Of a stretch of 64,000 nt of DNA, positions 8,577 through 17,802 are shown piece by piece. The notes under the pieces were generated by a model, which searched no databases, was not told the origin of the DNA, and saw only the letters and a program-made list of their open reading frames with translations. This DNA comes from Pseudomonadota bacterium (lineage in GTDB: Bacteria > Pseudomonadota > Alphaproteobacteria > Caulobacterales > Caulobacteraceae). A program made the position numbers and the translations under genes. The stretch is from the NCBI GenBank assembly GCA_018241995.1, contig JAFECT010000001.1, positions 62,001-126,000 on the forward strand, given 5' to 3'. The first letter of the stretch is position 1. Every line of letters begins with the position of its first letter.

Positions 8577-9196
8577 GCCGCATCCTCCGTCAGCTCGCGG
8601 TCCTCGGCGCGGAAGGTCATCCCGAGGCGCCGGTCCGCCGCCGCATAGTGGCGGAAGATATAGAACAACGGGTCCCAGCGCGCCGGATGGATGCGCTGGG
8701 TTCCGGCCACCGACAGGCGCTCATGCACATGCACCCGGCGCCAGCAGGTCTCGACATAGGCCACATCCTCGCCCGGCGCGGCAGGATGGATGGCCAGGAC
8801 CTCGACCTCGGCCTGGATCGGGCATTCGTCGACGCGCGGCGGCCCCACGGTTTCGCTGGGGATCGGCGTCAGGCCGGCGCGGCCGAACTTGTCCTTCACG
8901 CACTCGAACGAAGGCGCGTGGGCCGGAGGATGGTCCTGGCCCGTGAGGCCGGCCAGCCGCTCCACTTGCGGCCACAGCCGCGCGTCCGGGAAGTTCAGCA
9001 CCGCCTCGCGCTCCCGCTCCAGGTTCTCGAAGGTGCGCCAGCCCATGCCGACGCCCAGCGTCAGCCGGTCGCCGAGCGCGAAGACGCTGGAGTTGGGCGC
9101 CAGGTTCGCCGTCCCGTCCGGGTTCAAGGTCGAGATCAGCACGACCGGCGTGCCGACATAGAGGATGGGCGGAGCGATGGAGACGGTGCGGGTCAT
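8573..9196 (-). CDS. Flavin reductase-like FMN-binding protein
   Basis: 207 residues. The split-barrel flavin-binding fold is indicated by [21 protein letters not shown] near 17-37 and the [11 protein letters not shown] segment near 48-58. Likely binds FMN and reduces flavin with NAD(P)H or oxidises a small substrate in the cytosol. It is the first gene of a two-gene unit whose last bases overlap the GTG of the ArsR-type regulator. The promoter region lies between it and the NIPSNAP gene, which runs the other way. Confidence 0.78.
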   Translation of the reverse strand: MTRTVSIAPPILYVGTPVVLISTLNPDGTANLAPNSSVFALGDRLTLGVGMGWRTFENLEREREAVLNFPDARLWPQVERLAGLTGQDHPPAHAPSFECVKDKFGRAGLTPIPSETVGPPRVDECPIQAEVEVLAIHPAAPGEDVAYVETCWRRVHVHERLSVAGTQRIHPARWDPLFYIFRHYAAADRRLGMTFRAEDRELTEDAA

Positions 9197-9302
9197 GGCC
9201 CCAAGCCTGCGCCCGGCGCCTGCCCTCGACGTTCAAGCCATGCTTGAAACGTCGCGGCGGCGGCGACGGCTAGACCGTGGCGACAACCGACAGGGGCCCG
9301 CC

Positions 9303-9623
9303 GTGACCATCACCTGCTGCATCCGCTACGTCGTCGACCCGTATCAATGCGACGCCTTCGAGGTCTACGCCAAGAACTGGCTGACCATCATCCCGGCCTG
9401 CGGCGGCGACCTGTTGGGCTATTTCATGCCGCACGAGGGGACCAACAACATCGCGCTCGCCATGATCTCCTTCGAGAGCCTGGCCGCCTACGAGGCCTAT
9501 CGCCAGCGCCTGCGCGAAGACCCCGCCAGCCTCGCCAACTTCGCCGACGCCCAGGCGAAGCGCTTCATCCTCAGCGAAGAGCGGACCTTCCTGCGCCAGG
9601 TGGAGAAGCGGATACGTGCTTAG
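9303..9623 (+). CDS. NIPSNAP-family protein
   Basis: 106 residues from a GTG at 9303; an upstream in-frame extension to 9165 overlaps the divergent gene and looks non-coding. The compact ferredoxin-like dimeric barrel is suggested by I-R-Y-V-V-D-P then F-E-x-Y-A-K-N-W near the start, [11 protein letters not shown] near 42-52 and the terminal F-L-R-Q-V-E. NIPSNAP proteins are small and cytosolic with poorly defined roles. Its stop lies 3 bp from the stop of the converging TonB-C repeat gene. Confidence 0.8.
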   Translation: MTITCCIRYVVDPYQCDAFEVYAKNWLTIIPACGGDLLGYFMPHEGTNNIALAMISFESLAAYEAYRQRLREDPASLANFADAQAKRFILSEERTFLRQVEKRIRA

Positions 9624-9626
9624 GGT

Positions 9627-10676
9627 TCAGCCGAACCGCCACTGGATCGGCACCGCGACATGTGCGCCGACGGTCGATTTTCCATCGGACGTTGTCGTGC
9701 TGATCCGAAAGATGTCCTGCACGATCTTCACAGAGGCCTCGCCGAAGCCTTGGCCAACCGGCGTTTCTGAGAGCACGACACAAGAGGTGAGATGGCCGTC
9801 GGCGGCCACGACGCAGCTGACCTCTGCGCGTCCTTGTCTGCCCTCCGCCATCGCCTTGCGTGGATAATAGCGGCCCAGGTCTGCGCTGGACGGCGTCCTG
9901 ATCCAATGCGGCGCCCCTGGCTTGGCGGGTTCTGCTGGCGGCGTCGGCGGAACGCTCTCTACCGCCAACGGCGGCGGGGCCAGGGGCGGAGCCGCCTCGG
10001 CATGCGGCGCGTCCGCGGCGGACCAGTGGACCACGAACACCTTGCGCCCACCGGTCTTTCGAACCTTGTACAGCGGCGCAAGCTTGAGCGCCGCCGCTCC
10101 GACGCCGACCTGGACTGGATACTCCGCCGCCACGTGACAGTCGTCCAGCGCCCCGTTTCTAGCGACGGCGCAGTCAAGTGCTGCGGCGGACGGAGCGCCC
10201 GCCTTTCGTGCTTCCACCGGATAGGCTGCCTCGCGCTGAGCCGGGGTTGGCTCCGTAAGCCACGGCGTCTCCTCTCCACCCGCAAGCGTCCATCGCACAG
10301 GTAGCCAAACGTGCGCCCCTCCGACCGATAAACCATCGGGGGTCTGCGACCGCATCTTGAACCGCGAGGCCAAACTCAGGGTGGCGGCGCCGAAGCCGAT
10401 GTCGGGTGGCGTTTCCGCAGTCACCCTGCAGTCGGTGAGCGTGCCGGTGACAGTGACAACGCAGTCGAGGACGACACGCCCGTCGATCTCCAGAGTCTTG
10501 GCCAAGTCCGGATAGTGGCGATCGAGGTCGTCGACGTTGGGCAGCCCGATCCAGTCGGGCCGCCTGATGAGCCCCTGCGAGGGAGTCGCGGCCGGAGCGG
10601 CGGGCACAGCGGCCGGTGGCGGGGCGGTCTCGGGCTCGGCTCCCGCCAGCGCCAATGCGAACAGCAACAGTCCCAT
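9627..10676 (-). CDS. Exported protein with three TonB C-terminal-like repeats
   Basis: 349 residues from the ATG at 10676, chosen because GGGGGAG lies just upstream; the frame is open to 10739. A signal peptide is followed by an Ala/Pro-rich linker. Three related modules come next (about residues 37-130, 135-215 and 250-349). Each has a Y-P or H-Y-P start, a C-x-V/A-x8-9-C pair (D-C-V-V...D-C-R-V, D-C-A-V...D-C-H-V, S-C-V-V...S-C-V-V), then G-x-G-A/E-A. This is the TonB C-terminal fold. No transmembrane anchor typical of energising TonB is present. It lies downstream of the clpA terminator. Confidence 0.75.
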   Translation of the reverse strand: MGLLLFALALAGAEPETAPPPAAVPAAPAATPSQGLIRRPDWIGLPNVDDLDRHYPDLAKTLEIDGRVVLDCVVTVTGTLTDCRVTAETPPDIGFGAATLSLASRFKMRSQTPDGLSVGGAHVWLPVRWTLAGGEETPWLTEPTPAQREAAYPVEARKAGAPSAAALDCAVARNGALDDCHVAAEYPVQVGVGAAALKLAPLYKVRKTGGRKVFVVHWSAADAPHAEAAPPLAPPPLAVESVPPTPPAEPAKPGAPHWIRTPSSADLGRYYPRKAMAEGRQGRAEVSCVVAADGHLTSCVVLSETPVGQGFGEASVKIVQDIFRISTTTSDGKSTVGAHVAVPIQWRFG

Positions 10677-10698
10677 GCCACTCCCCCAACGGCAAAAG

Positions 10699-10721
10699 AG
10701 CCGCTCCGTTTCCGGAGCGGC
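10699..10721 (-). terminator. Rho-independent terminator after clpA
   Basis: Stem GCCGCTCCG (10700-10708) pairs with CGGAGCGGC (10713-10721). Read on the minus strand the loop is GAAA and the stem is followed by TCTTTT. It lies about 30 bp past the clpA stop and directly before the ribosome binding site of the TonB-C repeat gene, so the clpSA transcript should end here. Confidence 0.8.
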
Positions 10722-10751
10722 CCTGATGCTAGTGCACAACCTGTGCTTTCG

Positions 10752-13079
10752 CTACGCCAGCTCCGACTCGTCGTCGGGGCGGGCTTCGGCGGTGGTCTTG
10801 CCGTCCTTGTCGTCCTCGATGTCGAAGGCGATCTTGCCGTCCTTGAGCGCCACCTTGACGTGGCCGCCGCGGACCAGGCGGCCGAACAGGATTTCGTCCG
10901 CCAGGGGCTTCTTGATGTGCTCCTGGATGACCCGCGCCAGGGGCCGGGCGCCGTAGAGCTCGTCGAAGCCGTTCTTGGCCAGCCAGTCGGCCGCATCGTG
11001 CGACAGCTCGATGGTGACGTGCCGGTCGGCCAGCTGAGCCTCGAGCTGCATCACGAACTTCTGCACCACGTCGCGGATGATCTCCGGCGTCAGGGCCTTG
11101 AAGGCGACCACGGCGTCGAGACGGTTCCGGAATTCCGGCGTGAACAGGCGCTGGATGGCCTTCTCGTCCTCGCCTTCGACCTTGGTGCGGCCGAAACCGA
11201 TGGAGTTCTTGGCGTTGTCCGAGGCGCCGGCGTTGGTGGTCATGATCAGGATGACGTTCCTGAAATCGACCTTCTTGCCGACCGCATCGGTCAGGGCGCC
11301 GTGGTCCATGACCTGCAGCAGGATGTTGTAGACGTCCGGGTGGGCCTTCTCGATCTCGTCCAGCAGCACCACCGCGTGCGGGTGCTGGTCGACGGCGTCG
11401 GTGAGCAGGCCGCCCTGGTCATGGCCGACATAGCCCGGAGGGGCGCCGATCAGGCGGCTGACCGTGTGCCGCTCCATGTACTCCGACATGTCGAAGCGCA
11501 GCAGCTCGATGCCGAGGGTGGAGGCCAGTTGCTTGGCCACCTCGGTCTTGCCCACGCCGGTCGGGCCGCTGAACAGATAGCTGCCGATCGGCTTTTGCGG
11601 ATCGCGCAGGCCCGCGCGGGCCAGCTTCATCGAGGCCGACAGCTGCTGGATCGCCTCGTCCTGCCCGAACACGGTGCGGCGCAGGTCCGCCTCGAGCTGG
11701 CGCAGGGATTCGGTGTCGGACTTGGAGACCGACTTCGGCGGGATGCGGGCGATCTTGGCCACGACCGCCTCGACCTCCTTCTGGCCGATGATCTTCTTGC
11801 GCTTGGATTCCGACAGCAGCATCTGCCCGGCGCCGGCCTCGTCGATCACGTCGATGGCCTTGTCCGGCAGCTTGCGGTCGGTGATGTACTTGGCCGACAG
11901 CTCCACCGCCGCCTTGATCGCCGCGTCGGTGTAACGGAGCTTGTGGAAGGTCTCGTAGTAGCTCTTCAGGCCCTTCAGGATCTTGATCGTGTCGTCGATG
12001 GTCGGCTCGTTGACGTCGATCTTCTGGAACCGGCGCACCAGGGCGCGGTCCTTCTCGAAGTGCTGGCGAAACTCCTTGTACGTCGTCGAGCCCATGCAGC
12101 GCAGGGTGCCGGACGCCAGGGCGGGCTTCAGCAGGTTGGACGCGTCCATGGCTCCGCCGGAGGTGGCCCCGGCGCCGATCACCGTGTGGATCTCGTCGAT
12201 GAACAGGATGGCGTTGGGGTGGCCTTCCAGCTCCTTGACCACCTGCTTGACCCGCTCCTCGAAGTCGCCGCGGTAACGGGTGCCGGCGAGCAGCGAGCCC
12301 ATGTCCAGCGAGAAGATGGTGGCTTCGGCCAGAACGTCGGGCACGTCGCCGGTGACGATCTTACGCGCCAGGCCTTCGGCGATGGCGGTCTTGCCCACGC
12401 CCGGATCACCGACCAAGAGCGGGTTGTTCTTGGTGCGCCGGCACAGGATCTGGATGCAGCGCTCGACCTCGGCATGGCGGCCGATCAGGGGGTCGACCTT
12501 GCCGTCCTTGGCCTTCTCGTTGAGGTCGACGCAGTAGGCTTCCAGCGCCTCGCCGGGCGACTTGGAGGTCGAGGCGCGTTCCTCGCCGACTTCGGCCTGC
12601 TCGCTGGCGCCTTTGACCGGGCGCGCTTCGGAGGCGCCGGCCTTCTTGGCGATGCCGTGGGCGATGAAGTTGACCGCGTCGTAGCGGGTCATCTCCTGCT
12701 CCTGCAGGAAGTAGGCGGCGTGGCTCTCGCGCTCGGAGAACACCGCGACCAGCACATTGGCGCCGGTCACCTCGTCGCGGCCCGACGACTGGACGTGGAT
12801 CACCGCGCGCTGGATCACGCGCTGGAACCCGGCCGTAGGCTTGGCTTCCTCGCCCTCGTCGACGACGAGGGACTTCAGTTCGGTGTCGATGTAGCTGGTC
12901 AGGCCCTTCTTCAGGACCGCGGTGTCGACGTTGCAGGCGCGCATGACGCCCGAAGCGTCCGGATCGTCGGCCAGGGCGAGCAGCAGGTGCTCGAGCGTGG
13001 CGTACTCGTGCTTACGGTCGTTGGCGTAGCCGACGGCTCGATGGAGGGTTTCTTCGAGGTGGCGTGAAAACGAGGGCAC
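10752..13079 (-). CDS. clpA: ATP-dependent Clp protease ATP-binding subunit ClpA
   Basis: 775 residues, full length. Order of parts: N-domain ([13 protein letters not shown] then [12 protein letters not shown]), first AAA+ module with Walker A G-D-P-G-V-G-K-T and Walker B F-I-D-E-I-H, second AAA+ module with G-P-T-G-V-G-K-T and L-L-D-E-I-E-K-A, and an ungapped ClpP-docking region with I-G-F-G. It unfolds substrates for ClpP. Start is the GTG at 13079 with AGGAG at 8 bp spacing; the upstream ATG at 13112 overlaps clpS and is less likely. ClpS is encoded 11 bp upstream. Confidence 0.97.
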   Translation of the reverse strand: MPSFSRHLEETLHRAVGYANDRKHEYATLEHLLLALADDPDASGVMRACNVDTAVLKKGLTSYIDTELKSLVVDEGEEAKPTAGFQRVIQRAVIHVQSSGRDEVTGANVLVAVFSERESHAAYFLQEQEMTRYDAVNFIAHGIAKKAGASEARPVKGASEQAEVGEERASTSKSPGEALEAYCVDLNEKAKDGKVDPLIGRHAEVERCIQILCRRTKNNPLLVGDPGVGKTAIAEGLARKIVTGDVPDVLAEATIFSLDMGSLLAGTRYRGDFEERVKQVVKELEGHPNAILFIDEIHTVIGAGATSGGAMDASNLLKPALASGTLRCMGSTTYKEFRQHFEKDRALVRRFQKIDVNEPTIDDTIKILKGLKSYYETFHKLRYTDAAIKAAVELSAKYITDRKLPDKAIDVIDEAGAGQMLLSESKRKKIIGQKEVEAVVAKIARIPPKSVSKSDTESLRQLEADLRRTVFGQDEAIQQLSASMKLARAGLRDPQKPIGSYLFSGPTGVGKTEVAKQLASTLGIELLRFDMSEYMERHTVSRLIGAPPGYVGHDQGGLLTDAVDQHPHAVVLLDEIEKAHPDVYNILLQVMDHGALTDAVGKKVDFRNVILIMTTNAGASDNAKNSIGFGRTKVEGEDEKAIQRLFTPEFRNRLDAVVAFKALTPEIIRDVVQKFVMQLEAQLADRHVTIELSHDAADWLAKNGFDELYGARPLARVIQEHIKKPLADEILFGRLVRGGHVKVALKDGKIAFDIEDDKDGKTTAEARPDDESELA

Positions 13080-13090
13080 TTGGTGGGCTC

Positions 13091-13420
13091 CTAGTCCTTT
13101 TCCATGGTGCATTGGAGCGGGTGTTGGTGACGCCGCGCGGTATCGACCACCTGCGCCACCTTGGTCTCGGCCACTTCGTAGGTATAGACGCCGCAGACGC
13201 CGACACCATGCTGATGCACGTGCAGCATGATGCGGGTCGCGTCCTCGCGCGATTTGTTGAAGAACCGCTCGAGCACGTAAACCACGAATTCCATCGGAGT
13301 ATAGTCGTCGTTCAGAATCAGAACGCGGTACAGCGAAGGCTTAGCCGTCTTCGGCTTGACCTGGGTGACGACGGCGGAACCGACGCCATTACCTTGATCA
13401 CCTTGCTTGCGCTCAGACAC
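13091..13420 (-). CDS. clpS: ClpA adaptor protein ClpS
   Basis: 109 residues starting with GTG. The core motif [16 protein letters not shown] with [19 protein letters not shown] forms the N-degron pocket and the ClpA-binding face. ClpS delivers N-end-rule substrates to ClpAP and blocks others. It is the first gene of the clpS-clpA operon. The N-terminal 25 residues are a flexible, low-complexity tail of the kind that inserts into ClpA. Confidence 0.96.
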   Translation of the reverse strand: MSERKQGDQGNGVGSAVVTQVKPKTAKPSLYRVLILNDDYTPMEFVVYVLERFFNKSREDATRIMLHVHQHGVGVCGVYTYEVAETKVAQVVDTARRHQHPLQCTMEKD

Positions 13421-13729
13421 CAGAACGATCCCCGACAGATGGGCCGCGAGCCCTGACTCCCTGATTAGATATGCCGAACCGTACGCTTTGGAAGGGGCCG
13501 CACACGCCGACCCACGACCTTAACGTCGCATGGGCAAGCTTCGATCCGGTTAACCGAACCGGGCATGAACAACCGTGTGCTGCGGCTGTTCAGCGCGCCG
13601 CCATGGTTAGCGTAGCTGCGCGCGAAAAAGCCCGGGACATCGCTGTCCCGGGCTCTTCGTACTCTACGCTACTGGGCAGGCCTCGGGGGAGAGGTGAGGC
13701 CTGCGGCCCCCGCTGAAGGGAGGGGGAGA
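13421..13729. other. Gene-free stretch between clpS and the phasin gene
   Basis: About 310 bp with no credible gene; a 246-bp open frame at 13471-13716 has no ribosome binding site and crosses the phasin terminator. The right half holds that terminator. The left half should hold the clpS promoter, but no clear -35/-10 pair could be fixed by eye. Confidence 0.6.
13625..13654 (-). terminator. Rho-independent terminator after the phasin gene
   Basis: An 11-bp perfect stem AGCCCGGGACA (13629-13639) / TGTCCCGGGCT (13644-13654) with a four-base loop. On the minus strand the stem is followed by TTTTT (complement of 13625-13629). It lies about 75 bp past the phasin stop. Confidence 0.85.
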
Positions 13730-14167
13730 TCAGCGGGCGGATTGGAACTTTTCGACGGTGGCCGTCATGCGCTCGTTGAGCGGCTTGAAGCTGTCCTTGA
13801 CCGAGGCCGACACGGTGTCGGACCAGCGGGTGACTTCGCCGAGGTAGGCTTCCAGAGCGGTCTTGGCGAAGGTGGTCTGGATCTCGACCACTTCCTGCAC
13901 GCTCTTGGCCGAACCCAGCGACTGGGCGACGGCGACGGAATCTTCGAACGACTTCTTGGAGAAGGCCAGAGCCTGCGCGCCAAGGGTCTCGGCGCCGCGG
14001 GTGGCGGCGGTGACGCTCTCGACGACGGCTTCCAGGTTACGCTTGCCGTGGGCGTTCATGTCGCCCAGCGAGCCCAGCGACTTGTCGATGGCTTCGCGGA
14101 AAGCTTGCTGGCCGGCCGCGGTGGCGCGATCGACGGTGGTCTTGATGGCTTCGGCGCCGTTTTCCAT
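13730..14167 (-). CDS. Phasin (polyhydroxyalkanoate granule-associated protein)
   Basis: 145 residues from the ATG at 14167, with GGAG 8 bp upstream; the frame is open to 14305 but the upstream part overlaps the operator region and is not protein-like. The sequence is almost all amphipathic helix, rich in Ala, Glu, Ser and Thr, with the phasin segment E-V-V-E-I-Q-T-T-F-A-K-T-A-L-E-A-Y near residues 90-106. Phasins coat polyhydroxybutyrate granules. Expression is likely controlled by PhaR through the inverted repeats upstream. A terminator follows. Confidence 0.88.
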   Translation of the reverse strand: MENGAEAIKTTVDRATAAGQQAFREAIDKSLGSLGDMNAHGKRNLEAVVESVTAATRGAETLGAQALAFSKKSFEDSVAVAQSLGSAKSVQEVVEIQTTFAKTALEAYLGEVTRWSDTVSASVKDSFKPLNERMTATVEKFQSAR

Positions 14168-14242
14168 CTCAGTATCTCCTGTGACTTGAACGAGGCGGGT
14201 AAGCCTCGGGCGACTCCTCGGGGGTTCGGGAGCCGCAATCTC

Positions 14243-14259
14243 ATTGTGCAGTGCAACAT
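14243..14259. promoter_or_regulatory. PhaR-type operator, arm 1
   Basis: ATTGTGCAGTGCAACAT, about 75 bp upstream of the phasin start. It contains the TGCAnTGCA-type core reported for PhaR repressors of polyhydroxyalkanoate metabolism and is mirrored with a single mismatch at 14292-14308. Confidence 0.6.
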
Positions 14260-14291
14260 ATAACGCGGTTGCGAGAAGCGTCAAGGGTAAA

Positions 14292-14308
14292 ATGTTGCAG
14301 TGCACAAT
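14292..14308. promoter_or_regulatory. PhaR-type operator, arm 2
   Basis: ATGTTGCAGTGCACAAT, the inverted copy of the 14243-14259 element (16 of 17 positions complementary), 32 bp away. Each arm is itself nearly palindromic around TGCAGTGCA, so each could bind a PhaR dimer. Confidence 0.6.
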
Positions 14309-14481
14309 AATCTCTGCGGCGAGCCGTCGCGCCTTGCGCGGCCTGCGACGGCACGCCTCGCCCCAAAATTGCTGCGAAGCCTGTTTACTCTAGAGAAAGG
14401 TGGTTCTTCGCATGTTAGGGTTCCCCTGGGGCGTCGTAGTCGCGGCCTCCGCGTATCAGCTCAGTACCTGACGGACGTATC

Positions 14482-15852
14482 ATGGTGTCATCCGCCCGCC
14501 GGCTTGCTTTGGTTCTCTGCGTCGCGCTCGCAGGCGCGATGGGCCTGGCCCCTGCCCTCACCCCCACTCCGGCTCGGGCGCAGGCGCCGTTCAGCGACTC
14601 CAAGTACGCCGCGATCGTGATCGACGCCCAGTCGGGCGAGGTGCTCTACGCCAAGCGCGCCGACAGCCAGCGCTATCCGGCCTCGATCACCAAGATCATG
14701 ACGCTGTACCTCACCTTCGAGGCGCTGCAGTCGGGCAGGCTCAAGCTTTCCGACACCATCACCGTCTCCCCGCACGCCGCCTCGCAGGCGCCGTCCAAAC
14801 TGGGCCTGGCCGCGGGCGAGCACATCACGGTGGAAGACGCCATTCACGCCATCTGCGTGAAGTCGGCCAATGACATGGCCGTGGCCATGGCCGAGAAGCT
14901 GGGCGGCACCGAGTCGCGCTTCGCCGCCCTGATGACGCTGAAGGCCGGCGAGCTCGGCATGAGCAACACCCGCTACGTCAACGCCTCGGGCCTGCCGGAC
15001 AGCCGCCAGCTCAGCTCGGCGCGGGATATCGCCATCCTGTCGCGTGCGGTGCTGCGCGACTTCCCGCAGTTCTATCCCTACTTCTCGACCAAGACCTGGG
15101 CCTATCACGGCCAGAATCTGAAGAACCACAACGGCCTGCTGTTCGCCATGCCGGGCGTGGACGGGATCAAGACCGGTTTCACCAACGCCTCGGGCTTCAA
15201 CCTGTCGGCCTCGGCCGTGCGTGACGGCCACCGCCTGATCACGGTGGTGATGGGCGGCCCCTCGACCCGCGCCCGCGACAGCCATGTCGAATGGCTGCTG
15301 GCCACCGGCTTCGACGTGCTGCGCCGCCGCGCCGCCGGCGAAAACATCACCGTCGCCCAGAACTACTTCGAGCCGCCGGCCTCTGCCGCGCCCACGGTCA
15401 CAACGACTGCGGCGGGCCCGGTGCAGTACGCTTCCATCGGCCCGAGCGCGACGCAGGCCCTGGCCCAGCCGATCGCGCCGACGCCCACGGTCACCGCGTC
15501 CTTCCTGCCGACCACCGCCGTCCACGCCAAGCTGAAGCCCGCTCTGGTCGAGGCCGCCAAGCCGGCCAAGGTCGAGCGCGCCTCGGTCGCGGCCAAGGGC
15601 AAGAAGAAGAAGGTCGAGGACACCAGCTACCTCGTGCAGGTCGGCTCGTTCCGGCAGAAGTCCGAGGCTCGCGGGTGGCTGAAGGAGACGGCGCGCCGCT
15701 TCGACAGCAAGCTCGGCGACGCGGAAGCCAAGATCATCACCGTCGACGGCTGGTACCGCACCCGCTTCGAAGGCCTGACCAAGGACGCCGCCGGCGCCGC
15801 CTGCAAGGCCTTCAAGGCCCACCGCCTCGCCTGCATGGTGATGCGGGACTAG
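14482..15852 (+). CDS. D-alanyl-D-alanine carboxypeptidase with C-terminal SPOR domain
   Basis: 456 residues with an N-terminal signal peptide ending near A-R-A-Q-A. The penicillin-binding catalytic motifs are intact: S68-I-T-K71, S128-A-N130 and K230-T-G232. A Pro/Thr/Ala-rich linker (about 290-370) leads to a SPOR domain near 380-455 (Y-L-V-Q-V-G-S-F then R-T-R-F-E-G-L), which binds septal denuded glycan. The enzyme trims terminal D-Ala from stem peptides at the division site. It is a single gene converging on the J-domain gene. Confidence 0.93.
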   Translation: MVSSARRLALVLCVALAGAMGLAPALTPTPARAQAPFSDSKYAAIVIDAQSGEVLYAKRADSQRYPASITKIMTLYLTFEALQSGRLKLSDTITVSPHAASQAPSKLGLAAGEHITVEDAIHAICVKSANDMAVAMAEKLGGTESRFAALMTLKAGELGMSNTRYVNASGLPDSRQLSSARDIAILSRAVLRDFPQFYPYFSTKTWAYHGQNLKNHNGLLFAMPGVDGIKTGFTNASGFNLSASAVRDGHRLITVVMGGPSTRARDSHVEWLLATGFDVLRRRAAGENITVAQNYFEPPASAAPTVTTTAAGPVQYASIGPSATQALAQPIAPTPTVTASFLPTTAVHAKLKPALVEAAKPAKVERASVAAKGKKKKVEDTSYLVQVGSFRQKSEARGWLKETARRFDSKLGDAEAKIITVDGWYRTRFEGLTKDAAGAACKAFKAHRLACMVMRD

Positions 15853-15862
15853 GCTCCTGGTC

Positions 15863-16300
15863 TCAGGCCTTCCCGAGCAGACGGTCGCGCGCCGCGTTCA
15901 GCTGCGCCGCCAGGCCTGAGGTGCCGCCCGCGTCCGGGTGCACCGAGCGCATCAGCCTGACGTAAGCAGCCTGTACCTCTTCGGCGCTTGCACCGGCGCC
16001 GACACCCAGGATCGAGCGGGCCTCCGCGTCGCTCATGCGCCGCGCGTCCGGCCGGGCTTGAGCCTTAGCCTCCGGCGCCCCTCTGCGACGCACATCGAAG
16101 CCGAACCAGCCGGCCGCGGCCACCAGAAGCGCGCTGACCAGCCACGAGCCGTGCGCGCCGGTCACCACTGCGCCGACGCTGCACGCCGTCGCGAGCAGCC
16201 CTGAGGCCACCCGCCAATCGCCCCGCCCCTCACGCGTGCGCCGGCCCAGCCAGACCATAACGGCGAAGACCACGGCAAGGGCGGGCAGGAGGTAGATCAT
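15863..16300 (-). CDS. Membrane-anchored J-domain protein
   Basis: 145 residues: two N-terminal membrane segments (about 2-18 and 33-65), a basic Ala/Arg-rich linker, then a short C-terminal J domain near 88-143 with the H-P-D triad in V-H-P-D-A-G-G-T. The layout resembles TIM14/Pam18-like DnaJ proteins that recruit DnaK at the inner membrane. It is divergent from the M19 dipeptidase gene and convergent with the D,D-carboxypeptidase gene. Confidence 0.85.
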   Translation of the reverse strand: MIYLLPALAVVFAVMVWLGRRTREGRGDWRVASGLLATACSVGAVVTGAHGSWLVSALLVAAAGWFGFDVRRRGAPEAKAQARPDARRMSDAEARSILGVGAGASAEEVQAAYVRLMRSVHPDAGGTSGLAAQLNAARDRLLGKA

Positions 16301-16391
16301 CGTCCCCTTCTAGACGCGCCGAGGCCCCCGCGTCACCGCTTGCCCTCCCCCGCCCGCGCTCTAGGATCGACGGATCATCGGAGGGGCTCCC

Positions 16392-17705
16392 ATGCAGATC
16401 AGGCTCATGCTCGGCGCAGCGCTCGCGGCGCTGGCCTTCACCGGCGCGGCCCAGGCCGCCGACAGCGAGGCCCAGATCAAGGCCCGCGTCGAGAAGGTGC
16501 TGGAGGCCACGCCCCTGATCGACGGCCACAACGACCTGCCGTGGGAGATCCGCGACCGTTTCCACTCCGACCTGTCCAAGATCGACCTGAACGCCGACAC
16601 CGCGCACTTGCCGGTCCCCGCCGACGGCGCCCCCCTGATGACCGACATCCCGCGCATGCGTGCCGGCCACATGGGCGGGCAATTCTGGTCGGTGTGGATT
16701 CCGGTCGAGATCAAGGGGCCTGAGGCCGTGCAGGTGACGGTCGAGCAGATCGACCTGGTCAAGGCCATGACCGCCAAGTACGCGGACGCCATGGGCATGG
16801 CCTATACCGCCGCCGACGTGCGGCGCCTGCACAAGGCCCACCGCATGGCCTCGATGATCGGGGTCGAGGGCGGCCACCAGATCAACGATTCGCTGGCGGT
16901 GCTGCGCGAGTACTACGACCTCGGCGCCCGCTACATGACACTGACGCACACCTCCAACACCGCCTGGGCCGACAGCGCCACGGACAATCCGGCCCACCAC
17001 GGCCTGACCCCCTTCGGCAAGGAGGTGGTGCGCGAGATGAACCGCATGGGCATGCTGATCGACCTCAGCCACGTCTCGCCCGAGACCATGCGCGCGGCGC
17101 TGGAGGTGTCGGAAGCGCCGGTGATCTATTCGCACTCCTCAGCCCGCGCCATCGTCGACCATCCGCGCGACGTGCCTGACGATATCCTGGTGCTGGTGGC
17201 CAAGAACGGCGGGGTGGTGATGGCCAATTTCGCGCCGGGCTATGTGTCGGACGAGCGCCGCCACTGGGACGCCGACCACGCCGCCGAGCGCAGTCGCTTC
17301 AACGCCCCGCCCTACGGCGGCCTCTATATCGGCCAGCCCGATCGCACCAAGGCGGCCATGGCCGAGTGGGTCAAGACCCACCCACGCCCCAGCGCCACCC
17401 TGGCCCAGGTCGCCGACCACATCGAGCACATCCGCAGGGTCGCGGGCGTCGACCACGTCGGCATCGGCTCGGACTTCGACGGCATCGGCGACACGCCCGT
17501 GGGCCTGGAAGGCGTGGACAAGTACCCCGCCCTGCTGGCCGAACTGGCGCGCCGCGGCTGGAGCGACGAGGACCTGGGCAAGCTGGCCGGCGGCAATGTG
17601 CTGCGTGTGATGGCGGAGGCGGAGGCCGTGTCGGCGCGGCTCAAGGCCGCGCGCGGGCCCTCGCAGGCGACGCTGGAGCAGCTGGACAAGCCGGCGGCCA
17701 GATAG
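16392..17705 (+). CDS. Membrane dipeptidase, peptidase family M19, canonical
   Basis: 437 residues with a signal peptide cleaved near A-Q-A22. All binuclear zinc ligands are present: H46-N-D48 in I-D-G-H-N-D, E159 in I-G-V-E-G-G-H, H227 in D-L-S-H, H248 in Y-S-H-S, and the Asp in H-V-G-I-G-S-D-F-D-G. The enzyme hydrolyses a range of dipeptides, including those with a C-terminal D-residue, in the periplasm. A single gene with its own ribosome binding site; the low-GC cassette follows 97 bp downstream. It gives an intact comparison for the degenerate M19 gene at 55490-56626. Confidence 0.93.
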   Translation: MQIRLMLGAALAALAFTGAAQAADSEAQIKARVEKVLEATPLIDGHNDLPWEIRDRFHSDLSKIDLNADTAHLPVPADGAPLMTDIPRMRAGHMGGQFWSVWIPVEIKGPEAVQVTVEQIDLVKAMTAKYADAMGMAYTAADVRRLHKAHRMASMIGVEGGHQINDSLAVLREYYDLGARYMTLTHTSNTAWADSATDNPAHHGLTPFGKEVVREMNRMGMLIDLSHVSPETMRAALEVSEAPVIYSHSSARAIVDHPRDVPDDILVLVAKNGGVVMANFAPGYVSDERRHWDADHAAERSRFNAPPYGGLYIGQPDRTKAAMAEWVKTHPRPSATLAQVADHIEHIRRVAGVDHVGIGSDFDGIGDTPVGLEGVDKYPALLAELARRGWSDEDLGKLAGGNVLRVMAEAEAVSARLKAARGPSQATLEQLDKPAAR

Positions 17706-17802
17706 GCTTCCAGAGCGTCGCGCAACGTTTGAAGCGTCCGATTTGGATTCTTCGGAGATAAATGCCACCATGAGGCGAATAGCGTCGTGGGGGCGATGAA
17801 AG

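Larger units (their letters stand above)
14168..14481. other. Divergent promoter region: phasin and D,D-carboxypeptidase
   Basis: A 314-bp gap without a gene. It holds two PhaR-type inverted-repeat arms (14243-14259 and 14292-14308) that would serve the phasin promoter, and to the right the leader of the D,D-carboxypeptidase gene. Nothing else was recognised. Confidence 0.6.

Noticed and set aside
10515..13067. 850-codon open frame on the plus strand opposite clpA
   Set aside because: It is the mirror of a clear clpA coding region; long antisense frames are expected in GC-rich genes and its translation has no domain pattern.
13471..13716. 81-codon frame between clpS and the phasin gene
   Set aside because: No ribosome binding site and it contains the phasin terminator hairpin.
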